The position numbers and the translations under genes were made by a program. A stretch of DNA of 14,679 nucleotides, from the NCBI GenBank assembly GCA_029239575.1, contig JARBUP010000043.1, forward strand, positions 1 through 14,679. Direction: 5' to 3'. The DNA is from Bacillota bacterium (GTDB lineage Bacteria > Bacillota > Clostridia > Tissierellales > Sedimentibacteraceae). Shown piece by piece: positions 1 through 7,287 of this stretch (position 1 is its first letter; the number at the start of each line of letters is the position of its first letter). The notes beneath the pieces are model-generated. The model did not search any database, was not told the origin of the DNA, and saw only the letters and a list, made by a program, of their open reading frames with translations.

Positions 1-543
1 TATATTAGTAGTATAGCATTAAGCCATGTCAAAGCAGGTGCAGATATGGTTGCTCCTTCAGATATGATGGATTTTCGAATTGAAAGCATAAGAAAAACAT
101 TGGATGAAAATGGATTTTCAAATATACCTATAATGGCTTATAGTGCAAAATATGAATCAGCTTTTTATGGACCTTTTAGAGAAGCTGCAGGTTCAGCACC
201 ACAGTTTGGTGACAGAAAAAGTTATCAGATGGATATAGCAAATTCAGATGAGGCGCTCAGGGAAATTAGTCTTGATATTGAAGAAGGTGCGGACATAATC
301 ATGGTTAAACCTGCTTTATCATATTTAGATGTAATAAGAAGAGCAAAAGATAATTTCAATATTCCCATAGCAGCTTACAATGTAAGCGGTGAATATTCAA
401 TGATTAAAAATGCAATTAAAAATGGAATTTTAAGTGAAAAAGCAATTTACGAATCCGTTCTTTCAATAAAAAGAGCAGGTGCAAATATAATACTTACATA
501 TTTTGCTAAGGACATAGCAAAAATTTTAAATAAGGAGAATTAA
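1..543 (+). CDS. hemB: Delta-aminolevulinic acid dehydratase (porphobilinogen synthase), 3' part
   Basis: This enzyme condenses two 5-aminolevulinate molecules into porphobilinogen in the cytoplasm, an early step shared by heme, siroheme and B12 synthesis. The gene is cut by the window edge: the frame is open from base 1 and gives 180 C-terminal residues of a protein usually about 320 long. An internal ATG at 46 (the MVAPSDMMD stretch) is not the start, because the upstream residues GADMVAPSDMMD belong to the conserved family core. Both active-site lysines are visible: one in MAYSAKYES (codon 148-150) and the Schiff-base lysine in MVKPA (codon 307-309). The conserved YGPFREAAGS and YNVSGEY segments are present. 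The stop is 1 nt before hemL, and the hemL ribosome binding site AAGGAG (532-537) lies inside the end of this gene, so the two are translationally coupled. Confidence 0.97.
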   Translation, partial: YISSIALSHVKAGADMVAPSDMMDFRIESIRKTLDENGFSNIPIMAYSAKYESAFYGPFREAAGSAPQFGDRKSYQMDIANSDEALREISLDIEEGADIIMVKPALSYLDVIRRAKDNFNIPIAAYNVSGEYSMIKNAIKNGILSEKAIYESVLSIKRAGANIILTYFAKDIAKILNKEN

Positions 544-544
544 A

Positions 545-1828
545 ATGAACAATTCAAAACGATTATTTGAAAGAGCAAAAGAAATTATTCCAGGTGGAGT
601 TAACAGTCCTGTAAGAGCTTTTGGTTCAGTTGACATGGACCCAGTATTTGTAAAAAAAGCAAAAGGGTCATATATATATGATTCAGAAGACAATAAATAT
701 TTAGATTATATTTCATCATGGGGTCCTATGATATTTGGACATTGCGATGAAGAACTTAATGAAGTTGCAATTGAAGCATTGAAAAACGGCATTTCTTATG
801 GCGTTCCATCAGGTGTTGAAGTAGAAATGGCAGAAATTATAACAGATGCATACAAAGGCTGCGAAATGGTAAGAATGGTCAATTCTGGAACTGAAGCAAC
901 AATGAGTGCCATAAGAACTGCAAGGGGATATACAAAAAAAGATAAAATAATAAAATTTGAAGGATGTTATCATGGACATTCAGATTGTTTATTAGTTAAA
1001 TCGGGCTCTGGAGCTCTTACTTTGAATGTGCCTACGAGTCTTGGCGTACCTGCTGATTTTGTTAAGCATACTTTAGTTTGCGAATATAACAACATAGAAT
1101 CTGTAAAAAAAGAAATTGAAAATAACAAAGATGAAATTGCATGTGTAATCATAGAGCCAGTTCCAGGAAATATGGGAGTTATTTCACCTGATATGGAATT
1201 TATGAAGCAACTTAGAAAAATTACTGAAGAAAATAATATTTTGTTAATATTTGATGAAGTAATTTCTGGATTCAGAATTTCTTACGGTGGAGCAGCAAAA
1301 GTGTTTGACATAGTTCCAGATATGGTTTGTTTTGGTAAAATCATCGGAGGTGGATTACCTGTTGGTGCATATGGTGGAAAAAAAGAAATAATGAGCGTAA
1401 TTTCACCTTTAGGACCTGTATATCAAGCTGGAACATTATCAGGAAACCCATTGGCAATGTCTATTGGTATTGCTGCTTTAAATAAATTAAAAAATAATCC
1501 TGAAATATATGAAGAACTTGAAAATAAAGCTAAAAAACTACAAGAAGGATTTAATAAAAATATTGAAGAAACTGGCGTCAAAGCTTTTGTTACTAGATAT
1601 AAATCAATGCTCACAATATTTTTTAATGCTAAAGAAGTTCGTACTTATGCGGATGTAATGACCTCAGATACAAGTATGTATGCAAAATATTTTAAAGGTA
1701 TGTTCGAATTAGGAATACTCCTTCCACCTTCACAGTATGAAATTATGTTTTTAAATACAACATTAACTGATGAAGAAATTGAATATACTATTGAATCAAA
1801 TTTAAAAGTTCTTAATTCTATTAAGTAA
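545..1828 (+). CDS. hemL: Glutamate-1-semialdehyde 2,1-aminomutase
   Basis: This PLP-dependent cytoplasmic enzyme converts glutamate-1-semialdehyde to 5-aminolevulinate, the step before HemB in the C5 pathway. The protein has 427 residues, full length for the family. The N-terminal segment FERAKEIIPGGVNSPVRAF is the family hallmark. EGCYHGHSD and the Asp-containing FDEVISGFR are class-III aminotransferase PLP-pocket motifs. K265 in FGKIIGGGLPVGAYGG is the Schiff-base lysine and has the same residue number as in E. coli HemL. The ATG at 545 has AAGGAG 7 nt upstream. The gene order hemB-hemL within a cobalamin operon is common in anaerobic Firmicutes, where the product feeds uroporphyrinogen III toward cobalamin. 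Confidence 0.97.
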   Translation: MNNSKRLFERAKEIIPGGVNSPVRAFGSVDMDPVFVKKAKGSYIYDSEDNKYLDYISSWGPMIFGHCDEELNEVAIEALKNGISYGVPSGVEVEMAEIITDAYKGCEMVRMVNSGTEATMSAIRTARGYTKKDKIIKFEGCYHGHSDCLLVKSGSGALTLNVPTSLGVPADFVKHTLVCEYNNIESVKKEIENNKDEIACVIIEPVPGNMGVISPDMEFMKQLRKITEENNILLIFDEVISGFRISYGGAAKVFDIVPDMVCFGKIIGGGLPVGAYGGKKEIMSVISPLGPVYQAGTLSGNPLAMSIGIAALNKLKNNPEIYEELENKAKKLQEGFNKNIEETGVKAFVTRYKSMLTIFFNAKEVRTYADVMTSDTSMYAKYFKGMFELGILLPPSQYEIMFLNTTLTDEEIEYTIESNLKVLNSIK

Positions 1829-1847
1829 ATCTAAAGGTGGTAAATAA

Positions 1848-2621
1848 ATGAAAAAAGCTATTATAATCGCGAGTTTTGGTTGTTCTATTAAAGAGTCAAG
1901 ACAAAAATATATTGAAACAATCGAAAATGCGGTTAAAAATGAATTTGAGAATATTGATTGCTTTAGAGTTTTCACATCTGAAATAATCAGGAAGAAAATA
2001 TATAGGGAAGAAAATATATTTATAGATAATATGGAGTTAGCTTTAAAAAAATTAAAAGACAATAATTATACGCATGTATATATATTGTCTTCGCACATAA
2101 TTCCTGGATTTGAATATGAAAAAATATTAAATGCAGCTAATGAGTGCAAAAATAATTTTGAAGAAATAAAAGTTACTAGAACATTTTTAGATGATGAAAT
2201 GGGAGAAAAAGAAATTTTAGCTGTTAAATCATATATAAAAACTGATATTCACAGCGATGAGGCCATAGTTTTAGTTGGACATGGGTCCGATCATATATCA
2301 CACAAATATTATAAAAACTTTGAAAATCTTTTAAACAAGGATATTGAAAATATTTTCATCATAAATGTAGAAGGAGACACATATATGGATGAAGCTGCAA
2401 ATAGCCTTAAAGAAAAGAAAATCAAAAAAGTATATATTTATCCCTTTATGGTTGTTGCAGGAGATCATGCGTTAAATGATATAGCATCGGATGAGGATGA
2501 TTCAATTAAATCTTATTTCATTAAAAACGGATTTGAAGCTGAAGCATTTATTACAGGATTAGGAAATAATAAAAATACTGTAGAATTATTTGTGGAAAGA
2601 TTAAATGACTGCATGAATTAG
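1848..2621 (+). CDS. cbiK: Anaerobic sirohydrochlorin cobaltochelatase
   Basis: CbiK inserts Co2+ into sirohydrochlorin (or its precorrin-2 form), committing it to the anaerobic B12 pathway. The 257-residue length and the opening MKKAIIIASFGCS match the CbiK family rather than the shorter CbiX(S) form. Three residues that I recall as the metal-site ligands of Salmonella CbiK fall at identical numbers here: E89 in PGFEY, H145 in LVGHGSDH and H207 in VAGDHALNDIASDEDDS. No signal peptide is visible, so the enzyme should be cytoplasmic; periplasmic CbiK variants exist elsewhere. AAAGGTGG lies just upstream of the ATG. The gene follows hemL by 19 nt and precedes the cobalt transporter, so cobalt import and insertion are co-expressed. 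An iron chelatase for siroheme is a less likely alternative. Confidence 0.94.
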   Translation: MKKAIIIASFGCSIKESRQKYIETIENAVKNEFENIDCFRVFTSEIIRKKIYREENIFIDNMELALKKLKDNNYTHVYILSSHIIPGFEYEKILNAANECKNNFEEIKVTRTFLDDEMGEKEILAVKSYIKTDIHSDEAIVLVGHGSDHISHKYYKNFENLLNKDIENIFIINVEGDTYMDEAANSLKEKKIKKVYIYPFMVVAGDHALNDIASDEDDSIKSYFIKNGFEAEAFITGLGNNKNTVELFVERLNDCMN

Positions 2622-2667
2622 AAATGAGATTGAGTATGTTTTAAATGAAAAATTCTAAGGAGCAAAG

Positions 2668-2928
2668 ATGCAAAGTGAAAATTTTAAATTTTACCAAAAT
2701 ATAAAATGTGAGTATTTTCCTTGTCATAAAACAAATGATGAAGAAAATTTTAACTGTCTTTTTTGTTATTGTCCGCTATATTTACTAAAAGGAGAATGTG
2801 GCGGCAATTATATTAAAACAAAAGGAATAAAAAATTGTACAAACTGTCTTGTACCTCATTCAAAAGGCTCCTATGAACGAATAATGGAAAAAATGAAGGA
2901 CGTTATAAAATTAGGTAGCGACTTTTAG
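2668..2928 (+). CDS. Cys-rich small-domain protein, putative metal binding
   Basis: This 86-residue soluble protein has eight cysteines and several histidines in a conserved arrangement: C14, C19-H20, C30, C33, C35, C44, C57, C60 and H64. The segments CEYFPCH, FNCLFCYCPLY, CGG and NCTNCLVPH match the 'cysteine-rich small domain' family (PF04071 as I recall it), a likely metal-binding fold seen near cobalamin genes. Its biochemical role is not established. It lies 46 nt after cbiK and 17 nt before cbiM, with AAGGAG at 2657-2662 upstream of the ATG, so it belongs to the cobalt operon. A zinc- or cobalt-binding accessory role is inferred from position only. It has no signal peptide or membrane segment. 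Confidence 0.85.
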   Translation: MQSENFKFYQNIKCEYFPCHKTNDEENFNCLFCYCPLYLLKGECGGNYIKTKGIKNCTNCLVPHSKGSYERIMEKMKDVIKLGSDF

Positions 2929-2945
2929 AGGGGGATATATTATAA

Positions 2946-3671
2946 ATGAAAAAAAGAATTAATTTAACATTAGCTTTGATATCTATAATGATATTAGCTC
3001 CAAATTATGTATTTGGAATGCATATAATGGAAGGATTTTTACCTATTAAATGGGCAATTTTTTGGTATGTTGTAAGTTTGCCATTTGTAATTATGGGTAT
3101 GAGGAAAATATCTAAAACATTTAATGATAATCCAAACCAAAAGATGCTGTTTGCTTTGGTTACTGCATTTGTATTTATATTATCCGCATTAAAAATGCCA
3201 TCTATAACAGGAAGTACGTCACATCCTACAGGAACTGGACTTGGAGCAATATTATTTGGTCCTCTGCCAATGTCTGTATCAGGACTTATTGTACTTTTGT
3301 TTCAAGCTTTACTTTTAGCACATGGTGGCATTACAACATTAGGAGCAAATGTATTTTCAATGGCTGTAGCAGGACCTTATGTTGCATTTGCTATTTATAA
3401 AATGCTTAAAAACAAAAACAAAAAAATAGCTATATTTACTGCAGCTGCATGTGCAAATATATTTACATATGTTGTAACTTCCGTGCAGCTTGCATTTGCA
3501 CATCCTGATGTTGTGGGTGGTGTTACATCTTCTTTATTAAAGTTTTTGAGCATATTTGCATTTACGCAAATACCTCTTGCAATAGCAGAAGGAATATTGA
3601 CTGTAATAATTTTAAATTTAATTGCAAACTATGAAAATGAGGCAGGATATGAAATCGAAAAAAACAACTAA
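2946..3671 (+). CDS. cbiM: Cobalt ECF transporter, substrate-binding membrane protein CbiM
   Basis: CbiM is the metal-selective S-component of the CbiMNQO cobalt importer in the cytoplasmic membrane. The first 24 residues form a signal peptide (basic KKR, a hydrophobic stretch, then VFG). Cleavage would expose the mature N-terminus MHIMEGFLP at M25-H26. In the related NikM protein the N-terminal Met-His is part of the metal site, and that feature is preserved here. A second conserved histidine lies in the SHPTGTGLGA loop (H93). Several further hydrophobic membrane segments follow. At 241 residues it is full length. An AGGGGG-type ribosome binding site at 2929-2934 starts directly after the preceding stop. 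Nickel transport is possible within the family, but cbiN and cbiK beside it favour cobalt. Confidence 0.95.
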   Translation: MKKRINLTLALISIMILAPNYVFGMHIMEGFLPIKWAIFWYVVSLPFVIMGMRKISKTFNDNPNQKMLFALVTAFVFILSALKMPSITGSTSHPTGTGLGAILFGPLPMSVSGLIVLLFQALLLAHGGITTLGANVFSMAVAGPYVAFAIYKMLKNKNKKIAIFTAAACANIFTYVVTSVQLAFAHPDVVGGVTSSLLKFLSIFAFTQIPLAIAEGILTVIILNLIANYENEAGYEIEKNN

Positions 3672-3975
3672 CAACTTATTATTATTTTCAATAGTAATAA
3701 TTTTAATTATCTCACCTTTGTTACTTTTAAAAGATGCAGAGTTTGGCGGAACTGATAGTAAAGCAGAAGAAGTTATAACAGAAATAAATCCTGATTATGA
3801 ACCATGGTTTAATCCTTTATTTGAACCTATAAGTGGTGAAATAGAAAGTTTGCTCTTTTCAATACAAGCTGCATTAGGTGCAGGTGTTATAGGATATTTT
3901 TTTGGATATGTCAGAGGTAAAAAAAATGCTTCATTTATTAAAGAATCAAAAATAAATAATACAAAACAAAAATAA
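3649..3975 (+). CDS. cbiN: Cobalt transport protein CbiN
   Basis: CbiN is a small two-helix membrane protein that works with CbiM to load cobalt in the CbiMNQO transporter. Family motifs are visible: EFGGTDS after the first helix, then INPDYEPWFNPLFEP, SGEIESLLFSIQAALGAG and IGYFFGY in the second helix. The frame is open further upstream, with TTG at 3622 and ATGs at 3631 and 3637. I place the start at ATG 3649 (108 residues) because it has a purine-rich AGGCAGG just upstream and gives the usual short basic N-terminus (MKSKK) before the first helix. The start overlaps the end of cbiM by 23 nt in another frame, implying translational coupling. The start is the only uncertain part. Confidence 0.93.
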   Translation: MKSKKTTNNLLLFSIVIILIISPLLLLKDAEFGGTDSKAEEVITEINPDYEPWFNPLFEPISGEIESLLFSIQAALGAGVIGYFFGYVRGKKNASFIKESKINNTKQK

Positions 3976-3999
3976 TTTTATTAGAAAGGAAAATACTTA

Positions 4000-4695
4000 A
4001 TGCTTATAATTGATAGGTTTGCTTATACAAATAATTTTGCAGAATTGAACCCATATATGAAAGTATTGTTTTCAATTACATTAATTTTAGTATCAATTAT
4101 AAATTCTAATATATATTTTGCTTGTGTTTTAATAGTGGGTGTAATTTTTGTTACTTTAGCTGGAGCACGCATTCCTATAAAAACTTATGGTAAAATGCTG
4201 TTTGCTCCAGTAATTTATCTTTCCATAAGCATATTGGCCATAATATTTTCCTTTGGTTTTAACGAAGTAAATGATGTAACAAAGTATGTATATATTAAAA
4301 CATTTGATTTTATGAATTTTTATATTGGAATTGCTGAAGGTGCTATAGAAAAAGGAATTTTTATTTCATTAAGGGCAGTAAGTGCTATTACATGTATGTA
4401 TTTTCTTATACTTACTACATCAATAAACCAACAGATAAAAGTAATGAAAAAAATTAAACTTCCTTTTGTGTTTATTGAACTTTATGTGCTTACATATAGA
4501 TTTATTGCTATTTTTTTTGAAGAGGCTATTCAAATTCAAACAGCTCAAAAAATGAAATTTGGATATGATAACTATACAAACTCCATGAATTCTTTAGGAA
4601 TATTATCAAAAACATTGTTTATAAGAATTATGATTAGATATAAGAATATGGAATCAATTCTCGAAATAAAGCATTTTGATGGAAATTTTATATAA
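4000..4695 (+). CDS. cbiQ: Cobalt ECF transporter transmembrane subunit CbiQ (T-component)
   Basis: CbiQ is the transmembrane scaffold that couples the CbiO ATPase to CbiM/CbiN. The 231-residue protein opens with MLIIDRFAYTNNFAELNPYMKVL, the typical N-terminal pattern of the family. Hydrophobic helices run through roughly residues 22-56, 66-86, 120-142 and 154-172. The cytoplasmic region after residue 172 (EEAIQIQTAQKMKFGYDN) corresponds to the Ala-Arg coupling helices of T-components. Here the usual Ala-Arg-Arg-type signature is degenerate (AQKMKFG), so the assignment rests on overall pattern and position. AGAAAGGA precedes the ATG, and the gene lies 24 nt after cbiN and 29 nt before cbiO. 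Confidence 0.92.
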   Translation: MLIIDRFAYTNNFAELNPYMKVLFSITLILVSIINSNIYFACVLIVGVIFVTLAGARIPIKTYGKMLFAPVIYLSISILAIIFSFGFNEVNDVTKYVYIKTFDFMNFYIGIAEGAIEKGIFISLRAVSAITCMYFLILTTSINQQIKVMKKIKLPFVFIELYVLTYRFIAIFFEEAIQIQTAQKMKFGYDNYTNSMNSLGILSKTLFIRIMIRYKNMESILEIKHFDGNFI

Positions 4696-4724
4696 ATTAG
4701 CGAATTAACTAAGCAGGTGAATTA

Positions 4725-5519
4725 ATGTTAAAAATGGAAAATGTTACTTATATATATGAAGACAAAACAGTTGCTCTTCATAATGTTAGTATAGATTTAA
4801 GCAAAGGCAAAAAAATAGGAATTGTGGGTTCAAATGGTGCAGGTAAATCAACTTTGTTTATGAATTTTTTAGGGCTTCTAAAACCCACAAAAGGGAAAAT
4901 ACATTATAAAGAAAATGAATTAAAATATGATAAAAATACTTTATCGGATTTAAGAAAAAATGTTGGTATTGTTTTTCAAGATCCCGATAAGCAAATATTT
5001 TTTTCAAATGTTTATGATGATATTGCATTTGCTCTAAAAAATTTAAAATATAATGATGAAGAGATAAAAAAAAGAGTTGAGTCAGCTATGTTTAAAACAA
5101 ATATTTGTGATTTAAAAAATAAGCCAGTTCATTTTTTAAGTTATGGACAAAAGAAAAATGTTTCAATAGCAGGTACTGTTGCAATGGATCAAAAATTAAT
5201 TTTTTTTGATGAGCCAACTGCAGGTCTTGATTATTCTTCAAGAGAAAATATTAAAAATATATTAAATGATTTAACTGAAAATGAAAATAAAACCATTGTT
5301 GTTTCAAGTCATGACATGAATTTTATTTATGAAATGTGTGATTATATTTATGTATTAAACAAAGGAAATATTTTAGATGATGGAGAAACTCAAGAAATTT
5401 TTTTAAAAAAAGAAATTCTTGATGAAGCTTCTTTAGAAGAGCCGTTTTTAATAAAAGCACATAAGTATTTAAATAAACCCATTTATAAAACAGAGCGAGA
5501 ATTATTTAATATAAATTAA
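4725..5519 (+). CDS. cbiO: Cobalt ECF transporter ATPase CbiO
   Basis: This cytoplasmic ABC ATPase energises cobalt import through CbiQ. The 264-residue protein carries all the nucleotide-binding motifs: Walker A GSNGAGKST (35-43), Q-loop FQDPDKQIF with Q85, signature LSYGQKK (138-144), Walker B LIFFDEPTAGLD (158-169) with catalytic E163, and the switch histidine in SSHDM (H196). LSYGQ rather than LSGGQ is seen in other ECF ATPases and does not suggest inactivity. The AGGTGA sequence before the ATG is a modest ribosome binding site. It is the last recognisable transporter gene of the operon. A single ATPase suggests a homodimer, as in other group I metal ECF systems. Confidence 0.95.
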   Translation: MLKMENVTYIYEDKTVALHNVSIDLSKGKKIGIVGSNGAGKSTLFMNFLGLLKPTKGKIHYKENELKYDKNTLSDLRKNVGIVFQDPDKQIFFSNVYDDIAFALKNLKYNDEEIKKRVESAMFKTNICDLKNKPVHFLSYGQKKNVSIAGTVAMDQKLIFFDEPTAGLDYSSRENIKNILNDLTENENKTIVVSSHDMNFIYEMCDYIYVLNKGNILDDGETQEIFLKKEILDEASLEEPFLIKAHKYLNKPIYKTERELFNIN

Positions 5520-5618
5520 TTAATTTACATAAGTGATATTAACTTCCATATTAATAACTTTTTTAATAAGTATTAAAAGAAGAAAAATTCTAATACTAAA
5601 TTAAAAGGAGGTTAGAAA

Positions 5619-5741
5619 ATGGATCAGAAAATAGCAAATTTATCTGAAGAACAAAAGAAAAAATTAAATACAATAGAATCTGAATTTGGATGCGTTTTAG
5701 TTGCATATGAAAGTAAAAATAATCAAAATAACCTTAAATAA
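5619..5741 (+). CDS. Small 40-residue protein, unknown function
   Basis: A 41-codon reading frame runs from ATG 5619 to TAA 5739-5741. It has an excellent ribosome binding site, AAAAGGAGG at 5603-5611, 7 nt from the start. The translation begins MDQKIANLSEEQKKKLNTI, continues with EFGCVLVAYES, and ends in a polar Asn/Lys-rich tail. The first half looks like an amphipathic charged helix. The VLVAY stretch is a short hydrophobic strand rather than a membrane helix. I have a vague impression of similar short Firmicute proteins but cannot name a family. It follows cbiO by 99 nt and sits directly before a strong terminator, so it may be the last gene of the cobalt operon or have its own promoter. 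The strong Shine-Dalgarno and codon content argue that it is real. Confidence 0.65.
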   Translation: MDQKIANLSEEQKKKLNTIESEFGCVLVAYESKNNQNNLK

Positions 5742-5776
5742 GTAATATGTAATAAATTCTCGTTTTTAGGTTATAA

Positions 5777-5811
5777 AAAAATTATTGTTGTTAATAACAA
5801 CAATAATTTTT
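5777..5811. terminator. Bidirectional rho-independent terminator
   Basis: A perfect 17-nt inverted repeat (arms 5777-5793 and 5795-5811, one central base) of AT-rich sequence built on ATTGTTGTTA. On the + strand it is followed by TGTTTTTTGTTTT. On the - strand the stem itself ends in a T run. It separates the convergent cobalt operon (+) and trkH (-, stop at 5825), so it probably terminates both. The stem is AT-rich but long. Confidence 0.85.
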
Positions 5812-5824
5812 GTTTTTTGTTTTA

Positions 5825-7270
5825 TTATATGTTTTTCCATACAGAAGGAGAAAATAATACTAATATTGGTATTAATTCTAATCTTCCTATAATCATACAT
5901 GAAGTTAAAGCAATTTTACTTAAATTAGAAAAATCTGCAAAGCTACCCATTGGGCCTACAACTTCTAGCCCTGGTCCTATATTACTTATTGTTGCTAAAA
6001 CAGCAGTAAAAGTTGTAGTAAAATCGAAATTATCCAACGATACAATAATTACTGCAATTATAATAATGGCAACATAAGCAAAAAAGAATATCATAATGCT
6101 TGATAAAGTGCTATTATCAACTGTTTTGCCGTTAACTTTTATTGTTTTAACTGAATTTGGATGTACAGTTTTACTAATTTCATAAAAAACTGATTTAATT
6201 AATATTAATATTCTTATAAATTTCACACCGCCACCGGTTGAACCTGCACAGGCTCCAAAAAACATAAGCATCAACAAAATAGTTTTAGAAAACATTGGCC
6301 AAAGGTTAAAATCAGTTGTTGCATAACCTGTAGTTGTTACTAATGTCGAAACTTGAAATGCTGATTGGGTAAGTGATTCAAATACATTGTAACTATATAA
6401 AGGCAAAATATTAATGCATATTAATATTATTGAAATTAATACAGTTGTTCCATATAATCGAAACTCCTCATCCTTTAATGCATTTTTCCAATCACCTTTT
6501 GATATTAAATAATGAAGTGAAAAATTTGCACCAAATAAAAACATGAAAATTGTAATTATCCAATCTACCCAAGGATTGTTATATGCACCGACGCTTAAAG
6601 CTTTATTTGAAAATCCTCCAGTACCTGCGGTTCCGAACGCATGTATAAAAGAGTCAAATAAAGGCATTCCAGCTATTACTAATAATATAATAAGGATGGC
6701 AGTCATTGCTGTATAAATTATATATAATATTTTAGATGATTCTGAAATTTTTGGTACTAATTTACCTGGTGAAGGTCCAGGGCTTTCAGCTCTCATTAAA
6801 AAAACTGAACGTGCACCGAGGGATGGCATAAGTGCTAATGTAAATACTAAAACACCCATTCCTCCAATCCAATGAGTAAAACTTCTCCAAAATAATAGGC
6901 CACGTGGTAAACTTTCTATATCAGTCAATATACTTGAGCCTGTAGTAGTAAATCCAGAAGCAGTTTCAAATACAGCATCAATATAGGATGGTATTCCACC
7001 ACTTATATAAAACGGAAGTGCCCCTAACATGGACATTACAATCCAAGTTATTGCGACTGCTGCAAAACCTTCTCTCTTTCTCATTTGAAAATTATGTGTG
7101 TTTATTTTCGATAAAACAAGTCCAATTATTGCAATTAAAGCTATCGAAATAATAAATGCATCTATATCATAACTGTTGTCTGCTATTGAAATAATAAGTG
7201 ATGGCAGCATTAATATTGATTCCCATATTAAAACTGTACCTAATACTCTAAGCACAACTCGCATATTCAT
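5825..7270 (-). CDS. trkH: Potassium uptake protein TrkH family, membrane subunit
   Basis: This is the ion-conducting subunit of a Trk/Ktr-type K+ uptake system in the cytoplasmic membrane. The 481-residue protein has the four-fold M1-P-M2 layout. Its pore loops are readable: GFTTTGSS (106-113), GTAGTGGF (213-220), TLVTTTGY (309-316) and SNIGPGL (429-435). The glycine-rich intramembrane loop GACAGSTGGGVK (339-350) and the conserved GRLELIP near the C-terminus are also present. The frame extends to a TTG at 7291 overlapping the trkA stop. I choose ATG 7270 because a GGGGG stretch lies about 9 nt upstream, and MNMRVVLRVLG is the usual kind of N-terminus. The gene is co-transcribed with, and coupled to, trkA just upstream. 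Whether Na+ is coupled cannot be read from sequence. Confidence 0.95.
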   Translation of the reverse strand: MNMRVVLRVLGTVLIWESILMLPSLIISIADNSYDIDAFIISIALIAIIGLVLSKINTHNFQMRKREGFAAVAITWIVMSMLGALPFYISGGIPSYIDAVFETASGFTTTGSSILTDIESLPRGLLFWRSFTHWIGGMGVLVFTLALMPSLGARSVFLMRAESPGPSPGKLVPKISESSKILYIIYTAMTAILIILLVIAGMPLFDSFIHAFGTAGTGGFSNKALSVGAYNNPWVDWIITIFMFLFGANFSLHYLISKGDWKNALKDEEFRLYGTTVLISIILICINILPLYSYNVFESLTQSAFQVSTLVTTTGYATTDFNLWPMFSKTILLMLMFFGACAGSTGGGVKFIRILILIKSVFYEISKTVHPNSVKTIKVNGKTVDNSTLSSIMIFFFAYVAIIIIAVIIVSLDNFDFTTTFTAVLATISNIGPGLEVVGPMGSFADFSNLSKIALTSCMIIGRLELIPILVLFSPSVWKNI

Positions 7271-7287
7271 TTTTATTTTGCCCCCAA

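Noticed and set aside
970..1152. Open frame on the - strand inside hemL
   Set aside because: It lies wholly within a clearly conserved gene and has no recognisable protein features. The same applies to - strand frames at 1423-1614, 1802-2062, 11020-11202, 11743-11928 and 12795-13019 and + strand frames at 5817-6077, 7301-7588, 12885-13079, 13167-13352 and 14437-14634.
3622..3648. Longer N-terminus of CbiN from TTG 3622 or ATG 3631/3637
   Set aside because: The extension adds charged residues not typical of CbiN; ATG 3649 gives the normal short N-terminus before helix 1.
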